DNA from: Rugosimonospora acidiphila
GTDB lineage: Bacteria; Actinomycetota; Actinomycetes; Mycobacteriales; Micromonosporaceae
Reading direction: 5' to 3'
NCBI RefSeq assembly: GCF_039543385.1
Contig: NZ_BAABJQ010000009.1
Location: 186,001-250,000, forward strand
Length of the DNA: 64,000 nucleotides
The notes beneath the pieces were generated by a model. It was not told the origin of the DNA. It did no database searches and was given only the letters and a program-made list of their open reading frames with translations. A program made the translations under genes and the position numbers. The stretch's first letter is position 1. Every line of letters begins with the position of its first letter. Of the stretch, positions 41,265 through 49,080 are shown one piece after another.

Positions 41265-42515
41265 GTGGACGGGGATCCGTTGATCGAGCTGGAGCACGCG
41301 GTGCGGTCGCTCGCGCGCGCGTCGGTCTGGGCTCGGTCCCCGCAGGTGTTGATTGACTGTTTGGATCAGGCGTATGCGTTGGCGTCGCGGTTGGACGCCG
41401 TGCGGTTGGGCCTGATTCGGGAGATCGATGGGCGGGACCTTGCCCGGCGGCAGGGTGCCACGACGACGACCGCGTGGCTACGTGACCGGTACCGGTTGTC
41501 TGGGGGTACGGCGGTGCGTCAGGTGAGGCTCGCTGCGGCGTTGCACGGCGGGTTGTCGAAGACGGCGGAGGCGTTGGCCGCCGGGACGGTCAATCTTGAG
41601 CAGGCGCAGGTGATCGCGGCCGCTGTCCCGACTCTTCCCGCCGGGGTCCGCACCGAGGGGGAGGAGTTTCTGGTTGGGCAGTGTGCGGTGTTCGGGCCCA
41701 GGGAGTTGGGTCGGCTGACCAGCCGACTGCTGGACGTGGTCGCCCCCGAGGTCGCCGAGAGGCAGGCCGCGCAACAGTTGGCCCGGGACGAGGACCGTGC
41801 CCACGCCGACCGGTGCCTGTACCTGACCGACGTGCCCGGCCAGGCGAGGGTGCGGCTGACCGGGTGGCTGGACCAGGAGTCCGCCGCCGTGGTCCGGGCC
41901 GCGATCGACCCATTGTGCGCACCCCGGCTGGCGGATGAGGCGGGGTTGCGTAGCCCGGAGCAGCGACGCGTCGACGCCCTGGTGGAGGTGTGCCGGCTGG
42001 CGTTGGCCGGCGGGGAGTTGCCCGACAATGGTGGGGATCGGCCGCAGGTGACCGTCACCGTCGACCTGGACACCCTGCGTGGGCAGGTCGGCGCCGCCAC
42101 CCTGGACGATGGGACCGTGCTCAGCCCCGCCGCCGCGCGCCGGCTGGCGTGTGATGCCCGGATCGTGCCCGCCGTGCTGGGCGGCGTAGGTCAGGTCCTG
42201 GACGTGGGTCGGGAGCGGCGCCTGTTCACCGGCCCGACCCGCCGAGCCCTGGTGCTGCGCGACCGGGGTTGCGCGTTTCCGGGCTGTGATCGCCCACCGA
42301 GGTGGTGCGACGGGCACCACCTCGTCAGTTGGCTGGATGACGGCCCCACCAGCCTCGACAACGGGGTGCTGCTGTGCGCACACCACCACCGGGTAATCCA
42401 CCAGGGCGACTGGCAGGTCGGGATCGCCTCCGACGGGCTACCTGAGTTCATCCCACCCCGATACCTCGACCCCGACCAACAACCCCGCCGCAACATCTAC
42501 CACCGAAGGCAATGA
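41265..42515 (+). CDS. DUF222/HNH endonuclease (13E12 repeat family)
   Basis: 416 residues from a GTG. The N-terminal DUF222 region covers about residues 30-300 (AYALASRLDAVRLGLIREID, TAWLRDRYRLSGGTA), and the C-terminal HNH motif is RGCAFPGCDRPPRWCDGHHLVSW with LLCAHHHRVIHQGDW. The family is multicopy in actinobacteria (13E12 repeats in mycobacteria) and suspected to be mobile. Codon use is visibly less GC-extreme than in neighbours (many gtt/ttg codons), which fits recent acquisition. There are no terminal repeats or target duplication I can see. Confidence 0.9.
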   Translation: MDGDPLIELEHAVRSLARASVWARSPQVLIDCLDQAYALASRLDAVRLGLIREIDGRDLARRQGATTTTAWLRDRYRLSGGTAVRQVRLAAALHGGLSKTAEALAAGTVNLEQAQVIAAAVPTLPAGVRTEGEEFLVGQCAVFGPRELGRLTSRLLDVVAPEVAERQAAQQLARDEDRAHADRCLYLTDVPGQARVRLTGWLDQESAAVVRAAIDPLCAPRLADEAGLRSPEQRRVDALVEVCRLALAGGELPDNGGDRPQVTVTVDLDTLRGQVGAATLDDGTVLSPAAARRLACDARIVPAVLGGVGQVLDVGRERRLFTGPTRRALVLRDRGCAFPGCDRPPRWCDGHHLVSWLDDGPTSLDNGVLLCAHHHRVIHQGDWQVGIASDGLPEFIPPRYLDPDQQPRRNIYHRRQ

Positions 42516-42717
42516 CGGGGCCGTACACCTCATCCGCGGTAACCCAGACACGGTCAGCCCCGGTGGAGGCCGCGAGTCGGCGTACCCGAGGATCGTTGCC
42601 GGCGCTGGCAACGGACGATCGCGACGGGATGGTCGCTGCACTCCCGGTCACACGACCCGCCGATGGCTGCCATCGACGCGGCTCGTACCTCCTCCGCACG
42701 TGATCCGGTGCCATGGG

Positions 42718-43248
42718 TCACGAGTCATCGCCGCGGTCATCCAGCCACCGCTCAACCCGCGTGAAGTCGGCCGAGGTCAGGCCCACCTCGGGGTCTACCC
42801 GGTGCAGCAATGCCCGGACCGGATGGTGCCGGGCGACCCACCGGCGATCCGCCTCGGTGAGCTCGTCGTCGAGCCATACGAACGGGCGCCCTGCCGCCCA
42901 CGCGACGAGCGGCGCGGTCTTCCAGTGCAGCCCGGGCCCGATCCGATCGTCGGTGTCCGGCCACCCCACGACCGGCAGTTCGGGAAGGCCCAGCCGCGGT
43001 GCGACCACCTCGTTCGCGTCGCCCATCCAGGAGGTCGCCCAAACCAACTGGCACTTGAGCGCCAGCAGTCGCCGCCCGTCGCCAGGGTCGAGTCGCTCCA
43101 ACAATGGGTTGCCACCGTCGCCGTCGGGGTGACGGCCGGTCTCCCGACCGCCCGGGGGATGCCCTTCGGCGACCGGCCGCGACCGGAAGGGGATGAGGGG
43201 ACCGTCGACGTCGAGGAACACGAACGGGCGCTGCGTCAAGGTCGACAT
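42718..43248 (-). CDS. HAD-superfamily protein of the Swiss-Army-Knife/RNA-repair-associated type
   Basis: 176 residues from the ATG at 43248 with GGGGG eight bases upstream; longer forms start in atypical sequence. Motif I is reduced to FLDVDGPLIPF. ALKCQLVWATSWMGDAN and WKTAPLVAWAAGRPFVWLDDEL match the small actinobacterial HAD proteins annotated as HAD domain in Swiss Army Knife RNA repair proteins. It is a stand-alone domain, possibly a phosphatase. Its neighbours give no pathway clue. Confidence 0.75.
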   Translation of the reverse strand: MSTLTQRPFVFLDVDGPLIPFRSRPVAEGHPPGGRETGRHPDGDGGNPLLERLDPGDGRRLLALKCQLVWATSWMGDANEVVAPRLGLPELPVVGWPDTDDRIGPGLHWKTAPLVAWAAGRPFVWLDDELTEADRRWVARHHPVRALLHRVDPEVGLTSADFTRVERWLDDRGDDS

Positions 43249-43606
43249 CACCCCCACCGTACCGACCGGCCCGCACCGACCGCCCGTGCTGGCCGCCGCA
43301 TTGGCCCGCGGCCCGCGGCTCGCGTCCCGGAAATCCTCGCCCGAAATCTCGAACAAACGGCGACGCGTCATGCCTACCACTGGCCGGCATCCGCATCAAC
43401 TAGGTACCCGGCGACCGCCGGCCCACCCCGCGCCAATGCGCCGCCTTTCAGCCAAGAATGTATTACAACCTGGTCGGCGTGCTTCATAAATATTCAACAT
43501 AGCCGTTTCACATCGCAATGATCCTTCTCGCCGGGACGAGGACGGGCCGCCGGCCACCGGCGAACTGACCCGGCCGTGCGGCGACGCGTCAGATACCGTC
43601 TCCACC
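43249..43606. other. Intergenic gap with an AT-rich promoter-like pocket
   Basis: Divergent gap between the HAD gene and the VOC gene. Around 43450-43530 GC content drops clearly (ATGTATTACAACC, CATAAATATTCAACATAGCC), which in this genome marks a promoter region. No convincing open frame, RNA gene or dyad was found. Confidence 0.5.
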
Positions 43607-44152
43607 GTGGACGAACCGGATGGCACGCGTGAACCGGGTGGCACGCATGGACCGGATGGCACGCATGAACCGGGTGGCACGCATGGACCGGGCGACACGC
43701 GTGGACCGGGCGACACGCGTGGACCGGGCGGCGGGGCGGAGCGGCCCGCCACCGGCGCGCTGCACCACATCGAGGTGTGGGTGCCCGACCTCGATCGCGC
43801 CGTGGCCAGTTGGGGTTGGCTGCTGGGCGCGTTGGGCTACGCCACGTTCCAGGACTGGTCCGCCGGGCGCAGTTGGCGCCTGAACGACACCTATCTGGTC
43901 GTCGAGCAGTCACCGGATCTCAGCGCCACCCATCACGACCGGTGCCGGCCGGGACTCAACCATCTCGCCTTCCACGTCGCGGACGCGCGGCTGGTCGACT
44001 CGCTGGCCGCCGAGGCCGCGGAGCACGGCTGGAGGCTACTGTTTCCCGACCGCCATCCACACGCTGGCGGCGCCGGGCACTACGCCGCGTACCTGGAGAA
44101 CGGTGACGCCTTCGAGGTCGAACTCGTTGCCCGCCGCACGGACCCGGCCTGA
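43607..44152 (+). CDS. VOC (glyoxalase/bleomycin-resistance fold) protein with repeat N-terminus
   Basis: 181 residues from a GTG at 43607. Residues 6-41 are six hexapeptides of the type GTHGPx/DTRGPG, encoded by an 18-bp DNA repeat. The VOC domain starts at LHHIEVWVPDLDRAVASW and contains GLNHLAFHVAD and a final Glu in DAFEVELVA, giving His/Glu metal ligands. No resistance substrate can be assigned. The repeat tail is probably disordered; an internal start beyond it cannot be excluded. Confidence 0.8.
   Translation: MDEPDGTREPGGTHGPDGTHEPGGTHGPGDTRGPGDTRGPGGGAERPATGALHHIEVWVPDLDRAVASWGWLLGALGYATFQDWSAGRSWRLNDTYLVVEQSPDLSATHHDRCRPGLNHLAFHVADARLVDSLAAEAAEHGWRLLFPDRHPHAGGAGHYAAYLENGDAFEVELVARRTDPA
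43622..43729. repeat. 18-bp in-frame tandem repeat at the 5' end of the VOC gene
   Basis: Six copies of a unit like GGCACGCATGGACCGGGT, with A/G and T/C variation, encode GTHGPD/GTHEPG/DTRGPG hexapeptides directly after the start codon. Confidence 0.85.
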
Positions 44153-44296
44153 GTTCACCGCGGCGTCCACTGCGGCCCGCGACGCTGTTCTCGCATGGGC
44201 GTGCGAGCACGGTCCACGGCTGGGCGCGGGACGCGGCACGATCACCACCGTAGCCCGCGAGGGCCTGTCCAACATCGACGTATAACTATACTATGC

Positions 44297-44339
44297 GGCG
44301 AATTCCCATTCGCCATGCCTTCGCCTTCGACAATTGTCG
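44297..44339. promoter_or_regulatory. Two perfect dyads upstream of the alpha-galactosidase gene
   Basis: GGCGAAT-TCCC-ATTCGCC (44297-44314) and the 12-bp palindrome CGACAATTGTCG (44328-44339) lie in an AT-enriched stretch 85-127 bp before the start codon. They look like operator sites for a local or remote regulator; no cognate gene is adjacent. Confidence 0.5.
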
Positions 44340-44423
44340 GTCTTGAGGCCGAATAGGTTCAGGTATATAAATGCTCCTGGCGCGCCGAATCGGACAAGGA
44401 GAACCCAGACAAGGGGAAGCTAC

Positions 44424-47117
44424 GTGAGGGTTAGTCCTGGCACGTCAATAGATTCGGCAAATTCGTCCCGAAGAAGTCACTTTCGGCGCACCTCGGCCGC
44501 CGCGTTCTTGTCCCTAGCAACGACCGTCGGATTGACGGGGTTGGCCGCCGTAGCACCGGCCCAAGCCGCCGTAGCGCCCGCCCAAACGGCCGCAGCATCT
44601 GCGCAGGCGGCCCTGGATGCGGCGCCGTCCTCGTCCTACAACGGCCTGTCCCTGACGCCGCCAATGGGATTCAACGACTGGAACGCATTCGGCTGCAATG
44701 TGAGCGCATCGCTCATCGAGCAGACCGCGCTTGCTATGCACAACAACGGAATGCAGGCAGCGGGATACAATTATGTCAATATCGACGACTGTTGGATGAA
44801 CGGTCGTAACGTGTCGGGTTCGGCCGCGAAGCTCGCCGCCGGACGGGTCAACGGGCACCTCATCGCCGACCCGACCTTCTTCCCGCCCAGCGCGCCCGGC
44901 CTGAACGACGGCATCAAGATAGTCGCCGACTACGTGCACTCGCTGGGCATGAAGCTCGGCATCTACGAGGACACCGGCACCGCCACCTGCCAGGGTCTCG
45001 CCGGAACATACCAGGGCCCCAACGGTGCCACCTACGACACCGTTGACGCGCAGGACTTCGCCAGCTGGGGCGTCGACTACCTCAAGGACGACTGGTGCAA
45101 CGTGCCGCTCGGGGACGTACCGGGTGCCACCCGGGACGACAAGGCGGCATACCTGTACACCCAGATGAGCCAGGCGCTGAAGGCCACCGGCCGGCCCATC
45201 GTGTTCGAGTCGGCGACGCTCGGCGACACCGGGCTGAAGACGTACACCTGGGCGCCGGCCATCTCCAACCTGTGGCGCACCACCTCCGACATCAGCGCCA
45301 GCTTCTCCAGCATGCTGCGCAACTTCACCACCAACTCGGCGCTGGCGGCCTACGCCGGTCCCGGGCACTGGAACGACCCGGACATGCTGGAGATCGGCAC
45401 CGGCAGCTCCACCACGCTGGCCGGCGCGGTGGCACCGGGCGACACCAACGTCAAGGTGAACAGCGTCTCCGGCGCGGTCGTCGGTGGCGTACTGCGGATC
45501 GGCACCGCCGCGGCCGGTGACGTCGAGGGCGGCGTGATCACCTCCGTCGGTACCGCGGCGGGGTCCACCACGCTGCTGGCCGCGGCGGCGGCCGGTGACA
45601 ACAACGTCAAGGTGGGCAGCGTCGGTGCCTTCGCGGCCGGCCAGCAAATCACCATCGACACCGGCGCGAACGCGCAGACCGCCACGATCACCTCGGTCGG
45701 CACCGCGGGGACCAGCACCACCCTGGCGGCGGCCACCGCCGCCGGCGCCACCACCATCCCGGTGGCCAGCGTGGCGAACCTCGCCGTGGGCGACACCCTC
45801 GCCGTGGACAACGGCGCCAACGCGGAGACCGTCACCATCACCGCGGTGGGCACGGCCGGAGCCACCGGTACGGGTGTCACGGTGTCCCCCGCCCTCACGC
45901 TCGCGCACGCCAACCGGGCGGCGGTCAACGACGCCAGCCAGCCCGGCACCGGAGTCAGCTTCGCACCGCCGCTGACCGCGGCGCACCCGGCGGGTACGAC
46001 CGCGGCGGGCGCCGGTACCGGCATCACGATCAGCGCGCCGTTGGCCAAATCGCACCCGATCGGCGAATCGGCGGGCAAGAGCGGGCTCACCCTGGCGGAG
46101 AGCCAGACCGAGTTCGGGCTGTGGGCGATGGAGGCGGCTCCGCTGATCGCGGGTACCGACATCGTCAACATCGCGCCGCAGAACCTGGCCGTGTACAACA
46201 ACGCCGGGGTCGTCGCCATCGACCAGGACCCGCTGGGCGCGCAGGCCACCGTGGTCACCGGCTCCAGCACCAACCCCGACTGGACGTTGACCAAGCCATT
46301 GGCGAACGGCGACACCGCGGTGGCGCTGTTCAACGCGGGCAGCACTCCGTGGACCAACGTCAGCGCGTCGCTCGCCTCGCTGGGGCTCGACCCGACCCGG
46401 GCGTACGCCGCGACCGACCAGTGGTCACACGACACCACGACCGTGGCCGGCGCGATCACGCTGGACTCGATCCCGGCGCACGGCACCGTGCTGCTGCGCC
46501 TGGCCCCGGGTCCGCGCGTCGACGCCTCCGCCAGCGCGCTCGGCCGCGACTCGGCGCACGCGAGGTTGACGGCACCGGCGGGCGACCTGATCGTCGCGTA
46601 CGTGGCGGCCGACTCCCCGGACCGCGCTCACGGCCAGACGACGAAGGTCACCGGTGGCGGTCTGGACTGGCGGCTCGCCGGCCGGGCCAACGGCGTACAC
46701 GGTGACGCCGAGGTCTGGACCGCGAAGGCAGCCTCCGATCTGAACAACGCGGTCATCAATGTGACCGGTAACGTCCGGGGCTACAACGAGTCGGTCACGG
46801 TGACCGCCTACCGGGCCAGCGGCATCGGCGCGGTCACCACGGCCAGTTCCTCGAAGGGCGCGCCGACGGCGAGCCTGAAGACCACCGCCGCCAACTCGTG
46901 GGTGTTCGCCAGCGGCGACGACTGGCTGGCCTCGGTCGACCGGACCGTCGGTGCCGGCCAGACCCTGGTGCACCAGGCCACCGACTCGGTGGGCGACACC
47001 TACTGGGTGCAGTCGACCACGGGGCCCACCAGTGCCTCGGGTACCCGGGTGACCATCAACGACACGGCGCCTCGCAAGGATCCGTACAACCTGGTCCTCG
47101 TCGAGATTCTCTGGTAA
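44424..47117 (+). CDS. Secreted GH27 alpha-galactosidase with an intrabarrel repeat insertion
   Basis: 897 residues from a GTG at 44424 after AAGGGGAAG; the frame is open earlier but unlikely. A long signal region (SLATTVGLTGLAAVAPAQAA) precedes the GH27 barrel: LTPPMGFNDWNAFGC, YVNIDDCWM, nucleophile Asp in YLKDDWCN, the TTSDIS region and GPGHWNDPDMLEIG. Directly after that motif, about 227 residues (328-554) of Ala/Thr/Gly-rich beta repeats intervene before the barrel resumes at LTLAESQTEFGLWAMEAAPL. The C-terminal approximately 200 residues form a separate beta domain. It probably removes alpha-galactosyl side chains from galactomannan-type polymers outside the cell. Confidence 0.9.
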   Translation: MRVSPGTSIDSANSSRRSHFRRTSAAAFLSLATTVGLTGLAAVAPAQAAVAPAQTAAASAQAALDAAPSSSYNGLSLTPPMGFNDWNAFGCNVSASLIEQTALAMHNNGMQAAGYNYVNIDDCWMNGRNVSGSAAKLAAGRVNGHLIADPTFFPPSAPGLNDGIKIVADYVHSLGMKLGIYEDTGTATCQGLAGTYQGPNGATYDTVDAQDFASWGVDYLKDDWCNVPLGDVPGATRDDKAAYLYTQMSQALKATGRPIVFESATLGDTGLKTYTWAPAISNLWRTTSDISASFSSMLRNFTTNSALAAYAGPGHWNDPDMLEIGTGSSTTLAGAVAPGDTNVKVNSVSGAVVGGVLRIGTAAAGDVEGGVITSVGTAAGSTTLLAAAAAGDNNVKVGSVGAFAAGQQITIDTGANAQTATITSVGTAGTSTTLAAATAAGATTIPVASVANLAVGDTLAVDNGANAETVTITAVGTAGATGTGVTVSPALTLAHANRAAVNDASQPGTGVSFAPPLTAAHPAGTTAAGAGTGITISAPLAKSHPIGESAGKSGLTLAESQTEFGLWAMEAAPLIAGTDIVNIAPQNLAVYNNAGVVAIDQDPLGAQATVVTGSSTNPDWTLTKPLANGDTAVALFNAGSTPWTNVSASLASLGLDPTRAYAATDQWSHDTTTVAGAITLDSIPAHGTVLLRLAPGPRVDASASALGRDSAHARLTAPAGDLIVAYVAADSPDRAHGQTTKVTGGGLDWRLAGRANGVHGDAEVWTAKAASDLNNAVINVTGNVRGYNESVTVTAYRASGIGAVTTASSSKGAPTASLKTTAANSWVFASGDDWLASVDRTVGAGQTLVHQATDSVGDTYWVQSTTGPTSASGTRVTINDTAPRKDPYNLVLVEILW

Positions 47118-47133
47118 CTGACAGACGGGTGGT

Positions 47134-47161
47134 GGGGAGGGTCGCCGCGGCGGCCCTCCCC
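47134..47161 (+). terminator. Hairpin after the alpha-galactosidase gene
   Basis: Arms GGGGAGGG and CCCTCCCC enclose a further CGCCG/CGGCG stem with one mismatched pair, 16 bp after the stop codon. Confidence 0.7.
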
Positions 47162-47443
47162 GTGGTCGCGCACGGGCGCCGAACACGGCGGCCCCAAACA
47201 CGGCGGCCCCAAACACGGGCGCCCCCGAACAGAACGTCGGCTGGAGACAACGGCCGGATTCGGCTAACGGTTCATCGGGCGAACCATGCGAATCATCACT
47301 ACTCCGCGGGCCGCCGATCGCTGGAATACGGGCCGGGGTCGCGGCTACCGTATTGCCGCCGGGACAGTACCGGCACCCCGACGGATCGGCGGAGAGTTCG
47401 CCGATCGATATCGGTTACAAGAACGAACATTGCGGATTGAAAA
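47162..47443. other. Intergenic region before the cupin gene
   Basis: Contains about three copies of a 15-bp unit (AACACGGCGGCCCCA) at 47183-47222, then AT-richer sequence toward 47443 (ATCGATATCGGTTACAAG) likely to hold the cupin promoter. Nothing else is recognisable. Confidence 0.5.
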
Positions 47444-47962
47444 ATGAGCATACCATTAGCTGGCCTGACGACCGATCCTCGGTATACGACGCGGGGCGGC
47501 CTGCACATTCCCGCCAACGAGGGCGTCACCAAATGGTTTTCCGGTGATGTGTACACCGTCCGGTTGCAGGCGTCGGCCGCCAACGGCGCGATCGGGATCG
47601 TGGAGGCCAGCGTTCCGCCCGGCAGCGGGCCGGTCGCGCACACCCATGCCAGCGAGGAGGAGACGTTCTACATGCTCTCCGGCGAGCTGGAGTTCCTCGA
47701 CGGGGACCGGCTCTTTACCGCCGGTCCGGGCGACATAGTCTTCGTCCCGCGCGGGATCCGTCACCGCTTCAAGAATGTCGGAGTGCACGCCGCGAAGGTG
47801 CTCTTCTTCTACGCCCCGGGCGGGGCGGAGGGGCTGTTCGTGGAGGGCGGCGACGAGCCGCAACCGGGCGTACAGGTGCAGCCGTGGGGGCCGGAGCGTT
47901 TCGACGAGCGCATGCTGGGGATGTTCGCCAAGTATGGCGTCGGGGCGCTTCCCGAGGAATAG
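47444..47962 (+). CDS. Cupin domain-containing protein
   Basis: 172 residues from the ATG at 47444 with a weak upstream purine run. The single cupin is at about residues 50-130: motif 1 HTHASEEETFYMLSGELEF and motif 2 GDIVFVPRGIRHRFKN supply His/Glu metal ligands. The tail (FDERMLGMFAKYGVGALPEE) is typical of actinobacterial quercetinase-like/small-sensor cupins. It could be a dioxygenase or sugar-binding protein. No operon partner on either side. Confidence 0.8.
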   Translation: MSIPLAGLTTDPRYTTRGGLHIPANEGVTKWFSGDVYTVRLQASAANGAIGIVEASVPPGSGPVAHTHASEEETFYMLSGELEFLDGDRLFTAGPGDIVFVPRGIRHRFKNVGVHAAKVLFFYAPGGAEGLFVEGGDEPQPGVQVQPWGPERFDERMLGMFAKYGVGALPEE

Positions 47963-49080
47963 CGATGCGAGGGCGCGGCAGCGGACGAGAATTTCCCGCT
48001 GCCGCGCCGTCGTCGGCGCCGCGTGTGCCCCGGCGGCCACCGCCGGCAAAACCCGTCCCCGGCATTCAGCGACGCCGGTTCGGAAACCCCCGAGAGTTCA
48101 TGGCTATTGCGTAAGTCGGATTTCAACTTCGTCAATGTCATTTCGCACCGGACGGCAAGTGAATGCTGGCCGCGCAGGACCCGCCGCGAGCCGGTGAGGC
48201 CGCGCAGGACCCGCCGCCGCCCGTTGGGCTCGCGAACGCCCCGTCGCGGGCCGCCCGCGCTCCGGATCTGCCGCGGGCCGTGCGAACCTCCAGACCGCGC
48301 CGCAAGGCCCCGCGGCCTCCCAGATCGCGCCGCGGGCCGCGCCGCGTCTCAGACCGGCCGCGGGCCGGCGGCCGTCCAGACCCCGGCCGCTGGTCGGCGG
48401 CCTCGGGAAGCCGGCCGCGGGCCGGTGCCGATGAACCGGACGCCTGAGTTCGGCGCACCGGCGCCGGACCCGCGGCCGGCCAGCGTTCATGTCCCGACTG
48501 GTTGCCTGGACACGGCCCGCTGTTGGGGGCTCTCCGGTCCGGCCGACCGAATGCCTGGACTAGCTCTACCCGGGGTGAGCCGATCCGGCGCTGACGGTAA
48601 GGCCGGTTGTCTTTCGTGGTCAAGAGTCACCGGCGGCCCGCCCGTGACCACCGGGCCGGTGGGTGGGGCCGGATCGGCAGGTCGCCACGTGTACGGGCGT
48701 CGATGGGCCGGCGCGCACGTTGCGGAAATGTTACCGCTGACAACATTCGCAAACGTAAGTCTTGCGCACGTCGACAAGAAGGAATATGTTCCGTCACACA
48801 ACAAAGCCTTCGGCGATCTCCGGCCAGATCGGTGAGGGCGCCAGCGGCGCGATGTACCTGCCGGGCGGCACCGCCGGGCAGGTCGCCTGATCCGCCGCCG
48901 GCACACGTCGCCGGGTGCCAGCGCACCCGGATGAGTCATTGCCAGCGCCGTTCCTCACGCCCTGCCGCCCCACGCCCGCACTGACCCACCGCGCCGTGGC
49001 GGCGCCGGGCGGAGTCACGCGCCTGGCCGTTCCTGAAGCGAAGCCGCCTGACTCCACGACGTCTCCAGGAGGAACCTCTC
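47963..49080. other. Approximately 1.1-kb region without a supported gene
   Basis: Frames here are open only because of high GC (Arg/Pro/Ala-rich in all frames). The stretch 48170-48480 is dominated by CGCGGGCC-like low-complexity sequence. From about 48715 to 48810 GC drops and promoter-like features appear, including the dyad at 48728. No RNA gene is recognised. Confidence 0.5.
48728..48746. promoter_or_regulatory. Candidate operator upstream of the GH3 gene
   Basis: ATGTT-ACCGCTGAC-AACAT, flanked by GCGGAA and TCGCAA to give a longer imperfect dyad, lies in an AT-enriched pocket about 335 bp before the beta-glucosidase start. The form is reminiscent of LacI-family operators; the assignment is tentative. 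Confidence 0.4.

Noticed and set aside
41265..42515. Insertion sequence or homing element around the HNH gene
   Set aside because: No terminal inverted repeats, target duplication or interrupted host gene could be seen.
47444..47458. FadR-like site GCATACCA at the cupin start
   Set aside because: It lies within the first codons of the cupin gene, only half of the palindrome is present, and it is distant from the sugar locus; probably chance.
48023..48835. 270-residue open frame on the + strand
   Set aside because: Arg/Pro/Gly-rich with no ribosome site or domain; it is a low-complexity stretch of CGCGGGCC sequence.
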